Below the pieces are notes generated by a model, which had not been told where the DNA came from, did no database searches, and saw only the letters and a program-made list of their open reading frames with translations. A program made the position numbers and the translations under genes. A DNA stretch of 64,000 bases from Zygnema cylindricum (Eukaryota > Streptophyta > Zygnematophyceae > Zygnematales > Zygnemataceae): positions 112,479 through 176,478 of the forward strand of contig JBBHKE010003560.1 in the NCBI GenBank assembly GCA_037447655.1, in the 5' to 3' direction. Of the stretch, positions 45,666 to 57,792 are shown piece by piece; the stretch's first letter is position 1, and each line of letters begins with the position of its first letter.

Positions 45666-46603
45666 CCATTGCAGTGTACTTCCATTTTTAACGCTAATTG
45701 AAAACACACCCTAATTAGAATAATGGAAAAAATAGAATTATGGATTGTAGTTCAGGTTTTCTTTTTTGAAAAAAGGGCACCGAATTAGCGTTTTATACTC
45801 TAATAGCGATTGGCGGTGTACTGTACAGTACACCTTGAATCGTTATTAGCTTTATGTACTCTATATCGACACCCCAAAATTTTGACATTGATACCTTAAA
45901 TATAATAAATTACAATATTTAAGGGTGTGGACTATAACCTGCCACGTCTCTTGGCACTAAATTGGAATGAATGACACTAAATTTTTCTTTACACTAATAA
46001 TTTCTATATGGTAAATAATGATTCACGGTGTAGTGTAAAGCAATTGGCCAATTGTTAGTGCAGGGGAAAAAATAGTCTTAAAAGTTAAATTGTAGCTTGA
46101 AGGGTCGTAATTTAAAGGCGTAATTTAAAGGCGTCGATTGAATTTTCAACAGTAATAGGCGGTTCAAAGTGTTTGTCGTTTTCGGCTTATAGCCGCAAGT
46201 GATTGAACCGTAAAAGCTCAATGATAAAAATAGTTATGGGAAATCGGCCAACCTGTTATGGTGTTACATTGGAAAAAATAAAAAACAAGGTACGCTGAAA
46301 CAGTTTTACCGTAAAGCAGTCGTGTTTTTTCACATAATTTTTGTTCTTCTCGTACTTTTATGATTTTTGCTTTGCCCTTTTTCTAAAAGGGAAAAGCACT
46401 GTAGTCGCATTCGTCTCTGGTGACAACGATAATTGATCGTCGATGTTTTTTGTGTAAGATCTTGAGCCGTTGAGTGTTTTGAGTTTTGATTGGCGTCTCT
46501 AGTGACAACGATAATTGATCGTCGATTGTTTTTGTGTAAGATCGTGAGGCGTTGAGTGATTTGAGTTTTGATTGGATGTGTCATTTCCCAATTTTGATGT
46601 AAT
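45666..46603. repeat. 0.92-kb direct duplication, copy 2
   Basis: Second copy of 44269-45193. It differs by scattered substitutions and a 13-bp internal repeat (gtaatttaaaggc) at about 46106-46131. Confidence 0.9.
45829..46032. mobile_element. CACCT/CACCG-type MITE K2 (204 bp)
   Basis: Same length and ends as K1. Confidence 0.8.
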
Positions 46604-47815
46604 AGTAAGAGACACGTGGTACAACCCTATTTGTTGTTTCGCGTGGTTGTAATGGTAACGATTCCCGGTACTGTACGGTACAATACGTCTGTCGCTCATA
46701 GAGAATCTGCCAATTGGTGAAAGCCAAAAAGTACATTTTTCAATATGGTCGGCCGCCGTGCATCGCGTCGTGCTGATTTTTTCAGGATGGACGTGACCGT
46801 CAACAGACGAACCGAACCGACTATTTCCAGCGTGCCCGTACTTATTTTTGTGTAAGTACACCAAGAATCGTTTTTAGTGTTTATGTTACTAATTGAGTAC
46901 CCGTAAATTTTGAACCTCAAACCTAAAATAGGATTAGTATTTCTATTTTTTTCTTTACGTTAATGTAGGTACGGTTTAAATAGTATCCATGCTACAAATT
47001 TGCAGTTATTAAAATATTAATTACCGTGCAGTACACCGTGAATCGTTATTACTCTATTAGTGCTGATGTTTTTTTGCTTTACGACCGACACTATTAAATG
47101 TCGCGACTGTCAAATTTCAATCCGTTGGCAGAAAATCATCGTATGCAATTTATGTCAATTGAAACAAAATAAATGTATGATAAACAAAAACCATATGGGG
47201 GCACAATCGTCCAATGAAACAACACGAAGAAATGAAACGACAGACTAAATTGTACCATGCGACAGAAATTAACGCCTAATAAATATATTTCATGAAAAAG
47301 ACAAAATTTTACGCTAAATACTCGTATGTTACGGGTTTATTAATTATTTGCTATCAAAATCCATGGCGGAAAGGTTAGTGTATGTAAAAGAAGATGACAA
47401 AGCTAAGTGGATGGTTTAATTCGCGTTTCGTTCATGTAGGGGGTTTGATTGAGCGTAAAAGTTTCACAATAATTTGAGCGTTCGATCTCAATCTAATGAA
47501 CGATATGAATGAATGGATTGCATATCATGTAGTATTAAATACTTTAATGTTAAATCTATAATACACATTAAACCATTAGCATTATTCAACCATTATTCGT
47601 TTAAACATAATACTAATGGTTTTTGTTTATTTTATATTATTTATATTTTTTTTATCAATACATAATATTACAAAAGAATAAAACACAAAAAAAGACAAAC
47701 GAAATAAATAACCACAATACAACCTTGGTCACATAACAAAAACGAAAGAAACAAATGTAAACATAACAAAAAAAATAATAAGAAAAAAAGAAAAAGCACC
47801 AGACTTAACTAGGAT
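46604..47815. other. Intergenic with MITE-end fragments
   Basis: It contains two isolated CACCG-type left ends (46856, TACACCAAGAATCG; 47031, TACACCGTGAATCGTTATTA) without clear partners. No gene recognised. Confidence 0.4.
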
Positions 47816-48360
47816 TCAACCATCTTAGTCCAAAGACCCAAAAGGTTGGAACAACATAATTATCAGCTCGATGGCTGACTAACACTACAAACACGTATTT
47901 TCTTTTATATTTTATGACAGTTAGAATATGTTGATTACTTTAAGTACTTTTTTTTTCGATCAAGCATCTTAGTCGAAGACCCAGATGGTTGCATAAACAT
48001 CATTATCAGCTCAAAGGCTGACTAACATTACAATCACTTATTATTTATTAATTTTCGTTGTTTATTATAGTAGATTGATTACTTTGAGTACTTTGTTTTT
48101 CTTTTTCTTTTTTTGTGATCAACTAACTTAATCCTAAGACTTAAAAGGTTGCATAAACACCACTATCAGCTTGGAGGCTGACCAACATTGCAAACACTTG
48201 TTTTCATTCATAATAATTGTTTGTCAGATTATATTGTTACTTTGAATAATTTTTTTTTTTGTTTTTTCGATCAACCAACTTAGTCTAAAGACCAATAAAG
48301 TTGTTGAACATCATTATCAGCTCAAAGGCTGACAACATTACAAACGTTGTTATAAATATC
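47816..48360. repeat. Tandem repeat, about 150-155 bp, 3.5-4 units
   Basis: Units start near 47816, 47965, 48118 and 48270. Each has tcaac(ca)(t/a)cttagtc, agaccc(a)(a)aaggttg, cat(c/t)attatcagctc, ggctgac(t)aaca and a T-rich end. Divergence between units is moderate. Confidence 0.88.
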
Positions 48361-48503
48361 TTTTAAAATGGAACTGATACTTTGACTTCTTTGTTTCATT
48401 GATGCTTGATTACTTTGTTTTTATATGTCAATATTACAGACATTGTTTTTTTGAATATAATGCAAATCTGTGAATGCTTGTTTTGGTGATACTTTGATTA
48501 CAT

Positions 48504-48574
48504 CCTCATCATCATTATCATCATCATCATCATCATTACATCATCATCATCATCGTCATCATCGTTAACATCAT

Positions 48575-48609
<35 letters not shown>

Positions 48610-48936
48610 ACATCATCATCATCATCATCGTCATCGTCATCATCATTGTCATCATCATCATCATCAGTCTTCATCATCATCATTATTGTCATCATCATTA
48701 TTGTCATCATCATCATCATCATCATCATAAAATCATTGTAATAAACATCATCATCATCATCATCATCGACATCATCATCATCATCATCATCATTACATAA
48801 TCATCATCATTACATCATCGTCGTTATCATCATCATCATCATCATCAACATCATCCTCATCGTTATCTTCATCATCATCATCATCATCATCTTCGTCATC
48901 ATCATCATCATCATCATTACTTAATCATCATCATTA

Positions 48937-48969
<33 letters not shown>

Positions 48970-49264
48970 CATCATTTTCATCATCATCATCATCATCATC
49001 ATCATTTTCGTCATCATCATCATCATTATCGTTATCATCATTGTTATCATCATCATCATCATCATCATCCTCATCATCATCATCGTCAACCTCAACATCA
49101 TCACCATCATCATCACCATTATCAACATCATCATCATTATTATCATTACATCATCATCGTCATCATCATCATTAACATCATTATCGTCATCATCATCATC
49201 ATCGTCGTCGTCAACATCATCATCATCATCATCATCATCATCATTACATCATCATTATCATCAT
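48504..49264. repeat. (CAT)n trinucleotide microsatellite, about 760 bp
   Basis: Long runs of CAT interrupted by CGT, CCT, TAT, TTACAT and TTTT. Open frames of Met or Asp here are artefacts. Confidence 0.97.
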
Positions 49265-50273
49265 CGGCCCATCTTTCACTAGGAGCAAACAATGCCATAA
49301 AAATTTTCGCATTCCAAATATGAAAAACAGAATCTAAAATTATTACAGCAACACGAACTTCACCACAATTGAAACAACACGAACTCCACCACACCTGCCC
49401 CAAACTTTATCAACAGACATATAGGTTTGATAATGATTAAAGTTTATAAATCGAATTCCATGTCCACAACTAATAAAAATAGCATGCTCATTCAATGACA
49501 AAATAAATAACTTTTAATTGCCTTTTTTACATAAGAATATTTAGACTCACAACCAAACAATAATAAGGAAAGAGCACGAATTAAACAATTTTCAAACCCT
49601 GTAACATGTAATCCAAAAATAGATTTTCTTGTCATAATGAGCTTACCTAAAATAGAACTCCCAAAAGTCGAAAAAAAAAAAACTCACACCTGAATAACAA
49701 AAAATAAATAAACATTAATAAACAAATGAAATAATAAAACAATATGATTTCAATACAAACTTTTGCAAACATGTAAAAATAAGGAAATAGACAAACAAAA
49801 AAGGATATATTTAAAAAGTAAAACAAAAAACATACATTAAACAAAAAAAAGAAACATGAGATAAACTTCACACAAACCACTATAAATTATTTAATATGTA
49901 AAAAACCACTTACTGAATATTTCAAGTCTTCGCAAATGAATGGAAAGAGTGACAATTCATAAAGTATAAAGAAAATTAAAAATAGACGAGGAACAGGATC
50001 AGATTCAAGGGAAAAAAGAAAAAAGATGGGAGGCAATGGCAATCTCTATACAAAAATTATGGACCTAGATTCTTTGTACGCTTGGCAAGACGGTTCAAAA
50101 CCACTACTAGTAATAGTCATAGAGATGATGAGTAATAAACATGATAAGTCAATAATATAGAGATAGAGATATAGTCATAGAGACTCATCATAGAGATATC
50201 TTCTCTTCTTTTCCATTTTTTTTTCTTGTTCTTTATTATTATGGCTGTTAACCTTTACGTTTTCGTCTTTCAG
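49265..50273. other. Intergenic, AT-rich, no gene recognised
   Basis: Nothing matches the missing upstream exons of UFC1. A 45-codon minus frame at 49265-49403 with a CCFNCG motif is too short to support. Confidence 0.35.
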
Positions 50274-50873
50274 GCTTTGATTGCCTACATTCAAGTTAAC
50301 AAATTGAAGGACAACGATTGCTTTTAGTATTTTATTATTTCTTTGTTTCTTTCCCTTTATTTTTATAGTTATTATACTTTCTCTCTTTCTCAGGCTTTGA
50401 TTGCCACATTTAACTGAACAAATTGAACAACAACAGTTGGTTCTTCTATTTTGTTCTTTCTTTGTTTACTTCTTTTTATTCTTAGAACTATTGTTCTGTT
50501 CTTTCCTTTTTTTATTTTTCTCTTCTGTTCAGGCTTTGATTGCCTACATTCATTCGAACAAGTCAAAGGACAACGTTTGGTTTTCATAATCTCTTCTTTC
50601 TTTGTTTCTTTCCCTCTATTCTTATAACTGATTTTCTTTCTTCTCTTTTCTTTTCAGGCTTTGATTGCCTACAGTCAAATGAACAAATTGAAGGACAACA
50701 ATTAGTTCTCGTTGAGTCTGGTCAATCCAGAAGGCACAAAATGGAAAGGCAAATGTTGGTACGTCCACAATTTGCTAAAATACGAATTCGATTTACAATT
50801 TGAGATTCCCGTCACGTATCCCGCTACGGCTCCGGAGCTCGAATTACCATTTCTTGATGGAAAAACAGCGAAG
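50274..50873 (+). pseudogene. UFC1: UFC1 (UFM1-conjugating E2) fragment with fourfold exon-start repeat
   Basis: UFC1 is the E2 of the UFM1 conjugation pathway. The exon at 50658-50873 encodes the plant-like middle part: ALIAY...MNKLKDN, then [36 protein letters not shown] and DGKTAK. It ends at a good donor (AAG|GTATTT). At 50703-50705 a TAG replaces the Trp codon expected after KDNN. The first 45-55 nt of this exon, with the preceding pyrimidine tract and ag, are also present at 50274, 50394 and 50533 (periods 120, 139 and 125 bp). These extra copies end in stops or frame changes. The upstream exon and the downstream exon with the catalytic Cys (motif GGKIC-LT) were not found. I judge it a decayed or fragmentary gene. 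Confidence 0.85.
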
Positions 50874-50887
50874 GTATTTCAGAAAAA

Positions 50888-50916
50888 ACAAAAAAAAAAA
50901 AAAAAAAAAAAAAAAC
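50888..50916. repeat. Poly(A) run
   Basis: More than 20 A directly after the UFC1 fragment, then A-rich sequence to 50940. Confidence 0.8.
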
Positions 50917-51259
50917 AAACAAAACAAAAAAAAATCAAAACATTGAAAATTTTGGAAAAAACTTTGGAAAATTTCGTAAGTGGCGGTTGGTTTTTTTAGC
51001 AATCTTGAAGTTTGGTTTTAGAAAACAATGCCGAGAGAGTGAGAGTAGGGAGAGGGTGAGGGAAAAAAGAGGGAGCGAGAGGGATGAAGATGTTTCTAAA
51101 AAAGATTTACATGTTTTTTTTTCCCTAAAGTTATGGTTTTTGAAGTTACCCGATACCAAGTTTATTTTTATAGCGTTTGTTCCTTTACTAGTAAGTCTTC
51201 GTTGACCAACTTGGAGTTCTAATGTCATAATAGGAAACTCTTATCATAGAAAAACCAAT

Positions 51260-51312
51260 CTCTCCCTCTCTCCGGCTCCCTCTCTCCCTCTCCTGCTCCC
51301 TCTCTCTCGCAA
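51260..51312. repeat. (CTCCCT)n pyrimidine tract
   Basis: Degenerate hexamers. A second C/T tract lies at 51585-51645. Confidence 0.8.
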
Positions 51313-52061
51313 AGTGATGATGATGGATGCGGATGTGGAAGCGCAAGGGCGAAAGCGCGTTTGCCGGATCCTGGGAAAAAAAAAAGAGATCGATAACGAG
51401 ATCCTAATCCTGTATGTGAACGATTTATTTTAGAGGCGAGATGAAATTATATTTATGATGGAATTTGATTCAGACTTTTTGAGCTTCATTGTTTATCGAA
51501 AATTCTGAATTGTTGTTTTTCCTAAATAAGACCTTGTTCTTTCTGTTTTATTTGTTCCTTTATTTTGTTCTTTTTCCTTTTCCTTCCTCCCTCCCTCCCT
51601 CCCCCCTCTATCCCTCCCTCCCCCTCTCCGTTCTCCTTTCCCTCTAGACCAAAAAAAAAAAAAGATGAAAAAGTTTGAAAATTTGTCCGATCCTGATTGA
51701 TCACAGGTATAGGCCTTATGTCTCGGGATGGGTCCGTGGCTTGCGGCCGGAGTTCCCTATTTGGTCGACAGTACTATTGATTAGTTATAGTCGGCTCATG
51801 TACTTTAGTGTTGTGAAGAATGAACAACATTGTTTGAGCTCGCATATTTTTCCTTCATTGTTCTAAAAATTGATGGCTTAGAAAATAGACACTATTGATG
51901 GATGACAAAAAGATACAAATAATGAAGTACAACAAACAATTAGACCGCTGTAAAATATTTATATTAAATGTGAATGTAACTCTCGAGCAGCTTCTGACAA
52001 AAGCATATTAACAACGTAAAACAAACTTCAATACTTAGTAAAGTGCAAGCATGAGGCTTAC
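51313..52061. other. Intergenic, no gene recognised
   Basis: The segment 51705-51790 is moderately GC-rich and follows tgatcacag, but none of its frames matches the missing UFC1 exon. Confidence 0.35.
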
Positions 52062-52239
52062 CTTTCGAATATAAAACCCATTTACCACCAGCTTGTCGTG
52101 TGCCGTATATATTGGTTTAGAACAAAATACTTCAAAAAGCTCTCCCAATACATCTTTCAACATTATTGTGAATCAGCTTTATCGAGTAATTCCTTTCCAT
52201 TTTCGTACTTTAGGAGTAATGTGTCTACAACTGTTTCCG
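52062..52239 (-). CDS. Candidate 3'-terminal exon, unidentified
   Basis: On the minus strand an acceptor (tttatctctcacag) precedes 52239. One frame then reads about 25 residues (ETVVDTLLLKYENGKELL and a short acidic end) before TAA. A possible donor AAAG|GTAAGC at 52062 would make the stop a 3' UTR feature or an alternative frame. No upstream exon was found. Weak support only. Confidence 0.2.
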
Positions 52240-52734
52240 CTGTGAGAGATAAAAATAAAAAACAATCATAAAAATAAACAGAAAACAAAAAAAGTAAAAA
52301 AGATTTCAAAAATCAGGGCTCAATGCAGTTTAATTTGCAGTTTTACAAATAACCCTTGTTACCTTCTTGCAGAAACAATGATTAAAACTGAACAAGGATT
52401 AAAACTGTAACTGTGAAAGACTGCACTGCACTCAGCGTACACTGCACATGGAACCGAGACAGATTGCACATAAAAAAAATCCTATAATTGAAACTGAAAA
52501 CTAAAACTGAAGAGCTGATAACTGCACAAGGAAACAGATACTCAAAGTACACTTCAAACAAAAATATTATTAAAGAAAAACAAATAAAAAACATATAAAA
52601 CATACATACTGTTTTAGGTGTGTTGGGAACAAAACCGAAACAGGAGACCGAACCAAGACCTACACCGAAACTCAAAGTAGAACTAAAAACATAAACAGTC
52701 AGTGCAGTACCAAAAAAAAAAAGTCTCCGCGGTG

Positions 52735-53309
52735 TACACAGTGAATCGCTATGAGCATTGGGGAATATATGGCGTGCGGTTAATTCCAGTGCTATAATTC
52801 CAATTTGAACGACGTGGACATTTTTCAGCCGCTAACCGAATTACTGCTAAGAAAAACAATTAGTAGCATTATTACTGCCAGTTTATCTTCAGCGCGCAAA
52901 AGAAACCAGCTCGTGTTGACGTACGAAAAGTGTACCGCTCGATACTCGGAATTGTGGCAATATCCACACTAAAATTGGACCCACTAGTAGAACATCTGAG
53001 CGGTACAATGGTTAGTACATTCACAGCTATAGTGAAAGGTCCCAGGTTCTATTCATGGCTGGCTCATCAATCCCTTTATTGGGATTGTATATAGTGAAAG
53101 GTCCCAGGTTCTATTCATGGCTGGCTCATCAATCCCTTTATTGGGATTGTATAGTGGTTAGTACATTCACAGCTACAGTGAAAGGTCCCAGGTTCAAATC
53201 CTGGCCGGCTCATCAATCCCTTTATTGGGATTGTCCAATCTATCCCACGATTTTAGGAATCTAAACACCCCGAATAAGTGTCAGAACCTTAATAGCGATT
53301 CACGCTGTA
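52735..53309. mobile_element. CACCG-like element N carrying tRNA-like repeats
   Basis: Ends TACACAGTGAATCGCTAT / TTAATAGCGATTCACGCTGTA (imperfect). The inner part has three tRNA-like segments. Direct repeats of the right end follow at 53363-53440. Confidence 0.6.
52998..53212 (+). repeat. tRNA-like sequence, three tandem partial copies
   Basis: Copies at 52998-53066 (nearly full), 53086-53128 (3' half) and 53146-53212. The third has a perfect T arm (CCAGG-TTCAAAT-CCTGG), a D-arm/A-box-like TATAGTGGTTAGTAC and an anticodon stem TTCAC/GTGAA. The loop AGCTACA lacks U33, and the 5' acceptor strand is lost. The first copy keeps part of the acceptor stem (GAGC/GCTC) but has a damaged T arm. Each copy is followed by a 6-bp hairpin (AATCCC/GGGATT). 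These are tRNA-derived relics or SINE-like parts and not functional tRNA genes as they stand. Confidence 0.65.
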
Positions 53310-53440
53310 TCTCATCTTGTTCCAAGCTTTGCAACTCAAACCCTAAGCTTTGCTTCTCCCTCACCTTAATAGCGATTCACGATGTATCTCACCTTGTTCG
53401 GAGCTTTGCAACTCAAACCCTAAGCTTTGCTTCTCCCTCT
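53286..53440. repeat. 77-bp direct tandem duplication
   Basis: Two copies of cttaatagcgattcac...aagctttgcttctccctc. The first contains the right end of element N, so the MITE end was duplicated with its flank. Confidence 0.85.
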
Positions 53441-53462
53441 CCCTCTCGCTCTCCCTCTCCTC
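53434..53462. repeat. (CCCTCT)n tract
   Basis: About five hexamers. Confidence 0.75.
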
Positions 53463-55144
53463 CATCGAATATTCAAAATATCTAAAATTGATGAAGGGGA
53501 AAGGGAGGGAAAGAATGAGGGAGGGAGGGAAAGGGCGACAGAGGTAGTGGTTGACAGGAAGAAAACCAGATTCGCGCTCCAATGACGAGACAAAGGGAGC
53601 TGTTGACAAGATAGTCCACAACCGCCGGTCTCAGAAAATCGAAACGTTTTGCACTTTTCTATACGATACTCCATGCACGGGACGCGCGGGGAATATAGTA
53701 CACTACAAATACAATGTACTTTTGCGTCGTACGCATGTACTTTAGATTCGTAGACGTGTACTTTATTGTTGTACGCATGTACTGTCGAGGAAAAACAGAT
53801 AGACACGATAGAGGAAAATGCCCTAAAAACATTTGACAGTTTTGAGAAACCTTTTTCGCCGTCACATGCAGTAATGTGATTCGTCAAAATGTGGGAGTTG
53901 ATCAAAAAAAAAAAATAATGAGACGGGTAAAGAGTGGTGAGAAAAAAGATTCACTGAAAACCGTTCGTCTTCGAATTTTGTCTTTTTCTTGCTTCGCTGT
54001 CACACGACGCTCTATAAATGGTTAGGAAATGATACGTCGTGACGGAGAGTGACGCATGGGCTCTCGAAAAAGACAAAGGCGGGTGATGGCGCAAAACGAC
54101 TTGCTGACAGTTTCTGATAGTACCGTATGATGACATCCAATGAATACATGACGCATGCTAGGATTTGACAGATGGCAAGGGCGGAGTATTTGGCGGCGTC
54201 TTTTGGACGGCGATCGGAATGTCAACATGCGGAAAGATTGCCTTCTGCTTGTGTCCTATGGAGATTCATCACTTTTTGTCGTTTTCGGCATCTGTTGCGC
54301 TCTCAATGTGGCTGAAAATTCTGAAATTTCTTTGGTAGCACGCAGTGACAAAATCCATGTAAGAAATACGTCATGTTAGGGTTTGAACGGATGGCAAGCG
54401 CAGACTATTTTCACGGCGTCTTTTGGACTGCGATCCGAATGTCAACATGCGGAAAAGATTGCTTTTTGCAGGTCAGAAGTTTGCAGATCGAATTTGTTTT
54501 TAAGTGCTGTAGAGAGTACAAACACGTATCGGGTTTACCAGAGGCGGGGACATCGGGAATCATCGATTCATCATTGATCATTTCGACAACAAAACCGCTC
54601 TGACTTTATAAAATAAATACATGCGTACAACATATTGTCGAGGGATTTTGTACTTATTCTTTTTAACAAGTTAACTCGATCCGGTCACTATCCGACCTTC
54701 TTTTCTGGATTTCCACGTGGCGTGGTAATGATTAGTGTTGTACTTTCATAGCGCCGCAATTTTTTGTGACAGAGGTCCAAAACCTATTCGCTTCGAGTTA
54801 TGTAACTTTCACATGCTCGATTTGTTAAAACTTTAAAAGCAGTGTTGTTCACATCTGCGTCCTAGTCCAGTCAAGCGCCGTCCAGTCCAAGACGGTACAA
54901 TACTGAACCTTGCGATTTTCGGGCTCTGTGAACCTCCGAGCTCCGTTTCGCGCATTGTGAGAGATCCACGTCGCCCCCCCTTTGCTTTTCGATTAGCGAC
55001 GCCGCGCACCGCGAGGCGCTTCGCCAACTGCGAACGCAACGCACAAAGTTTGACGGGCAAGAAAATATCTATCAACGAACCGACAATATCTATTGCAAAT
55101 CTATCGCATTTTTTGTGGTACTGTAAAAAAACAAAAGGCCCTTA
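53463..55144. other. Intergenic with a 100-bp direct repeat pair
   Basis: Segments at about 54153-54252 and 54372-54473 are roughly 80% identical (gcgtcttttggac(g/t)gcgatc(g/c)gaatgtcaaca). 54830-55075 is GC-rich with an arginine-rich 80-codon minus frame that I cannot assign. No gene recognised. Confidence 0.4.
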
Positions 55145-55816
55145 GGGCGTGTCCCCATGTAACAGATATTTTGAAACGCTATTTTGGATTTTAGGGCTGA
55201 TTTTACGGTGTACTTTTCAAAGTGTGCCTATGTCAATCGTTGCTTGCGCGGTCATTATTTTGAGTATGTGGCAGTTGTACACGTCGCCAATACTTGCGAC
55301 ACCTGTAGACGCCAACAAACTGCTGAAATTTGTAGACGCCAACGATCTACTGCGGACATTTGTAAGCCGCAACAAGCTCCTTACATACTGGGACAATTGT
55401 AGACACCCACAAGTGGACAACATAAGCAATCGCCTACGTCTACAAAATGACATTTGTAGACGCCCACACGTGGACAACATAAGCAAACGGACAAACAATT
55501 CTTTTTTCGTGTATTATCCCAACTGCAAAAAAAAAATTGAAAACTTTTGACGCGTGCAATCCAAGCTTTTTATTCGTCAATAGTGTAGTATTTTGATAAA
55601 AATCAGGTCGCGATTTGATTTAGTGCAAGTGTGAAGATGAGCTGGAAGTGGGTCGCGATGATAATACCGCCAAATCGCCGTACCTTTCAGGTTCCAAGAT
55701 GACGCAAAATGTATTCGATTTTTTGCCCATTTTTCGTACGGCGTAATATTTCCAAGTCCCATTTTCCGTGTAAAAGACGGAAAAAAACCCTTAATTGAAC
55801 ACATGGGGACACGCCC
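55145..55816. mobile_element. MITE family I, copy 1 (672 bp), PIF/Harbinger-like, TTA duplication
   Basis: Ends GGGCGTGTCCCCATGT / ACATGGGGACACGCCC, flanked by TTA. The inside has repeated cat(t)tgtagacgcc(c/a)ac words. It is the inverse of copy 2. Confidence 0.85.
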
Positions 55817-56226
55817 TTAGGCAACCAAAGGGCAAAGCATCGGGTCGCCCGCGACTATTATCTTTACAATAGCCACGCGGCGAATTGGAGCAGAAATTAT
55901 GACCCGCAACGGGCCCAACAAACGTAGTATCGCGCAAAAAAAAAACGTTTTTTTAACTGAAAAATACAACGCTAATAGCGATACACGATTACACAGTGTA
56001 GTGTGGCGTTTTATGAACGAAAGTCTGGGTTCCCGTTATCTCATACAACGCTCGTTTCGAGGTGACGCGCTACAGTAGTCGACTCTGACAAGTCAATATT
56101 TTGGGTTAATATCACCTTTGTACGTCACCTAAGGGTACGTCCCCATGTATTAAAGTATCGACTTTCTTCTGTCGTTTTCACCCAAAACGCAATTCCGTAC
56201 GATAAAAACTTTAGCTGTACAAATAA

Positions 56227-56922
56227 GGGCGTGTTCCCATGTGTTCAAGTAAGGGTTTTTTTCCGTCGTTTTCACAGAAAATGGGACTTCCAACGAGAAA
56301 ATATTACGCCGTACGAAAAATGGGCAAAACCACAAGTACATTTTGCGTCATCTTGGAACTTGGAAGGTACGGCAATTTGGCGTTATTATCATCGCGACCC
56401 ACTTCCAGCTCATCTTCACACTTGCACTGGAATCAAATCGCGATCTGATTTTAGTCAAAATACTACCCTATTGACGAATAGAAAACCTGGATTGCACGCG
56501 TCAAACGTTTTCATTTTTTTTTTTGCCGTTGGGAGAGTACACGAAAAAAAAGGTGTTTGTCCGTTTGCTTATGTTGTCCACTTGTGGGCGTCTACAAATG
56601 TCATTTTGTAGACGTAGGCGATTGCTTATGTCGTTCACGTGTGGGCTTCAACAAATGACAGTTGGCGTCGACAATTGTCCCAGTATGTCAGGAGCTCTTT
56701 GCGGCATACAAATGTCCGCAGTTTGTTCCGAGATCGTTGGTGTCTACAAATGTCAGCAGTTTGGGTTTCGCAAGTATTGGCGACGTGTACAGCTGCCACA
56801 TATTCAAAATAATGAACGCGCAAGTAACGATTCACATAGGCACACTTTGAAAAGTACACCTTAAAATCAGCGCTAAATTCCAAAATAACGATTCAAAATA
56901 TCGGTTACATGGGAACACGCCC
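56227..56922. mobile_element. MITE family I, copy 2 (696 bp), PIF/Harbinger-like, TAA duplication
   Basis: Ends GGGCGTGTTCCCATGTG / ACATGGGAACACGCCC, flanked by TAA. It is reverse-complement related to copy 1. A further partial end (GGGTACGTCCCCATGT, 56136) precedes it. Confidence 0.85.
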
Positions 56923-57792
56923 TAAATCTTCTTTAAAAGTACAGCAAACGTCAAGTCGATACTTTGAATGTACTTCATGTTTGTCGTCATGTCAATGAAT
57001 TTTGGCGTTTTCCTTTTTTCGACCCTTGGGCAAGAGAATCCAGCCCGTCAAAAAACTTCATCGAAAATCGCCTCGCGAGTGGATTTCAGAGAAAGTATCA
57101 CCCAAACAACGAATGAAAAACGTCCCACGCACGCGCCACACAAGTGGAAAAATTTTAGGACGAGGGAGAGCACTCACTATTTTTCTCCCTGCCCGTCACG
57201 TGCATGTACGGAAAAGACGTGCATGTACGGAAAAAAAATTGCAGGGGTCTCGGACCTCCACTTGCATTCATGGGTCATTTGCAGAATTTTCACCGTCGTC
57301 GCCTCCCCCTTCTCCCTCTCAAACTATCGCTTTTATCTCTCACTTTTTAGAATGAGGCACGACAATACTAGCATGAAACGAAAGATGTTTGAAAAATAAT
57401 TCTTTTGACTACCTTTATGTATATTTTATGCCAAGTCAAGTGAGAAAAATAAAAAAAACGAAATCGGATAGCCATGGCGGAAAGTTATTGAATCTGTGAC
57501 GTTGACGTTGTCACAAGTGAGCATGGCGTCACAATGTCACAAAGCCCTAAACATCTACAATGTCACAAAATTACAAAAATCTAAACGTCGGCGTCGTTGT
57601 TTTTGTTGGCGTCACCGATTTTCGAAAGGTTCATAGTAGTTCTTTATCCATCACAAAATTGTACTTACGTCTACAACCGTCAGATGTCAAAGTTCCAATT
57701 TCATTTTCGTACATTGGGACGCTCTTCAAAGTAGTACGGTGAATCTTACTACAGTCCAAAATACTTAATAAAAGTACCGATTACATAGGGAC
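56923..57792. other. Intergenic, no gene recognised
   Basis: A frame of 143 codons (56968-57399, +) and an overlapping one of 117 codons have no recognisable family or splice support. Confidence 0.35.

Noticed and set aside
48498-49146. Poly-Met and poly-Asp frames
   Set aside because: Translation of the (CAT)n microsatellite.
51700-51795. Possible downstream UFC1 exon after tgatcacag
   Set aside because: No frame contains the catalytic Cys motif or the conserved HFKPLW that should follow.
56968-57399. 143-codon frame as a gene
   Set aside because: No family resemblance, overlapping frames of similar length, and composition like the surrounding MITE-rich DNA.
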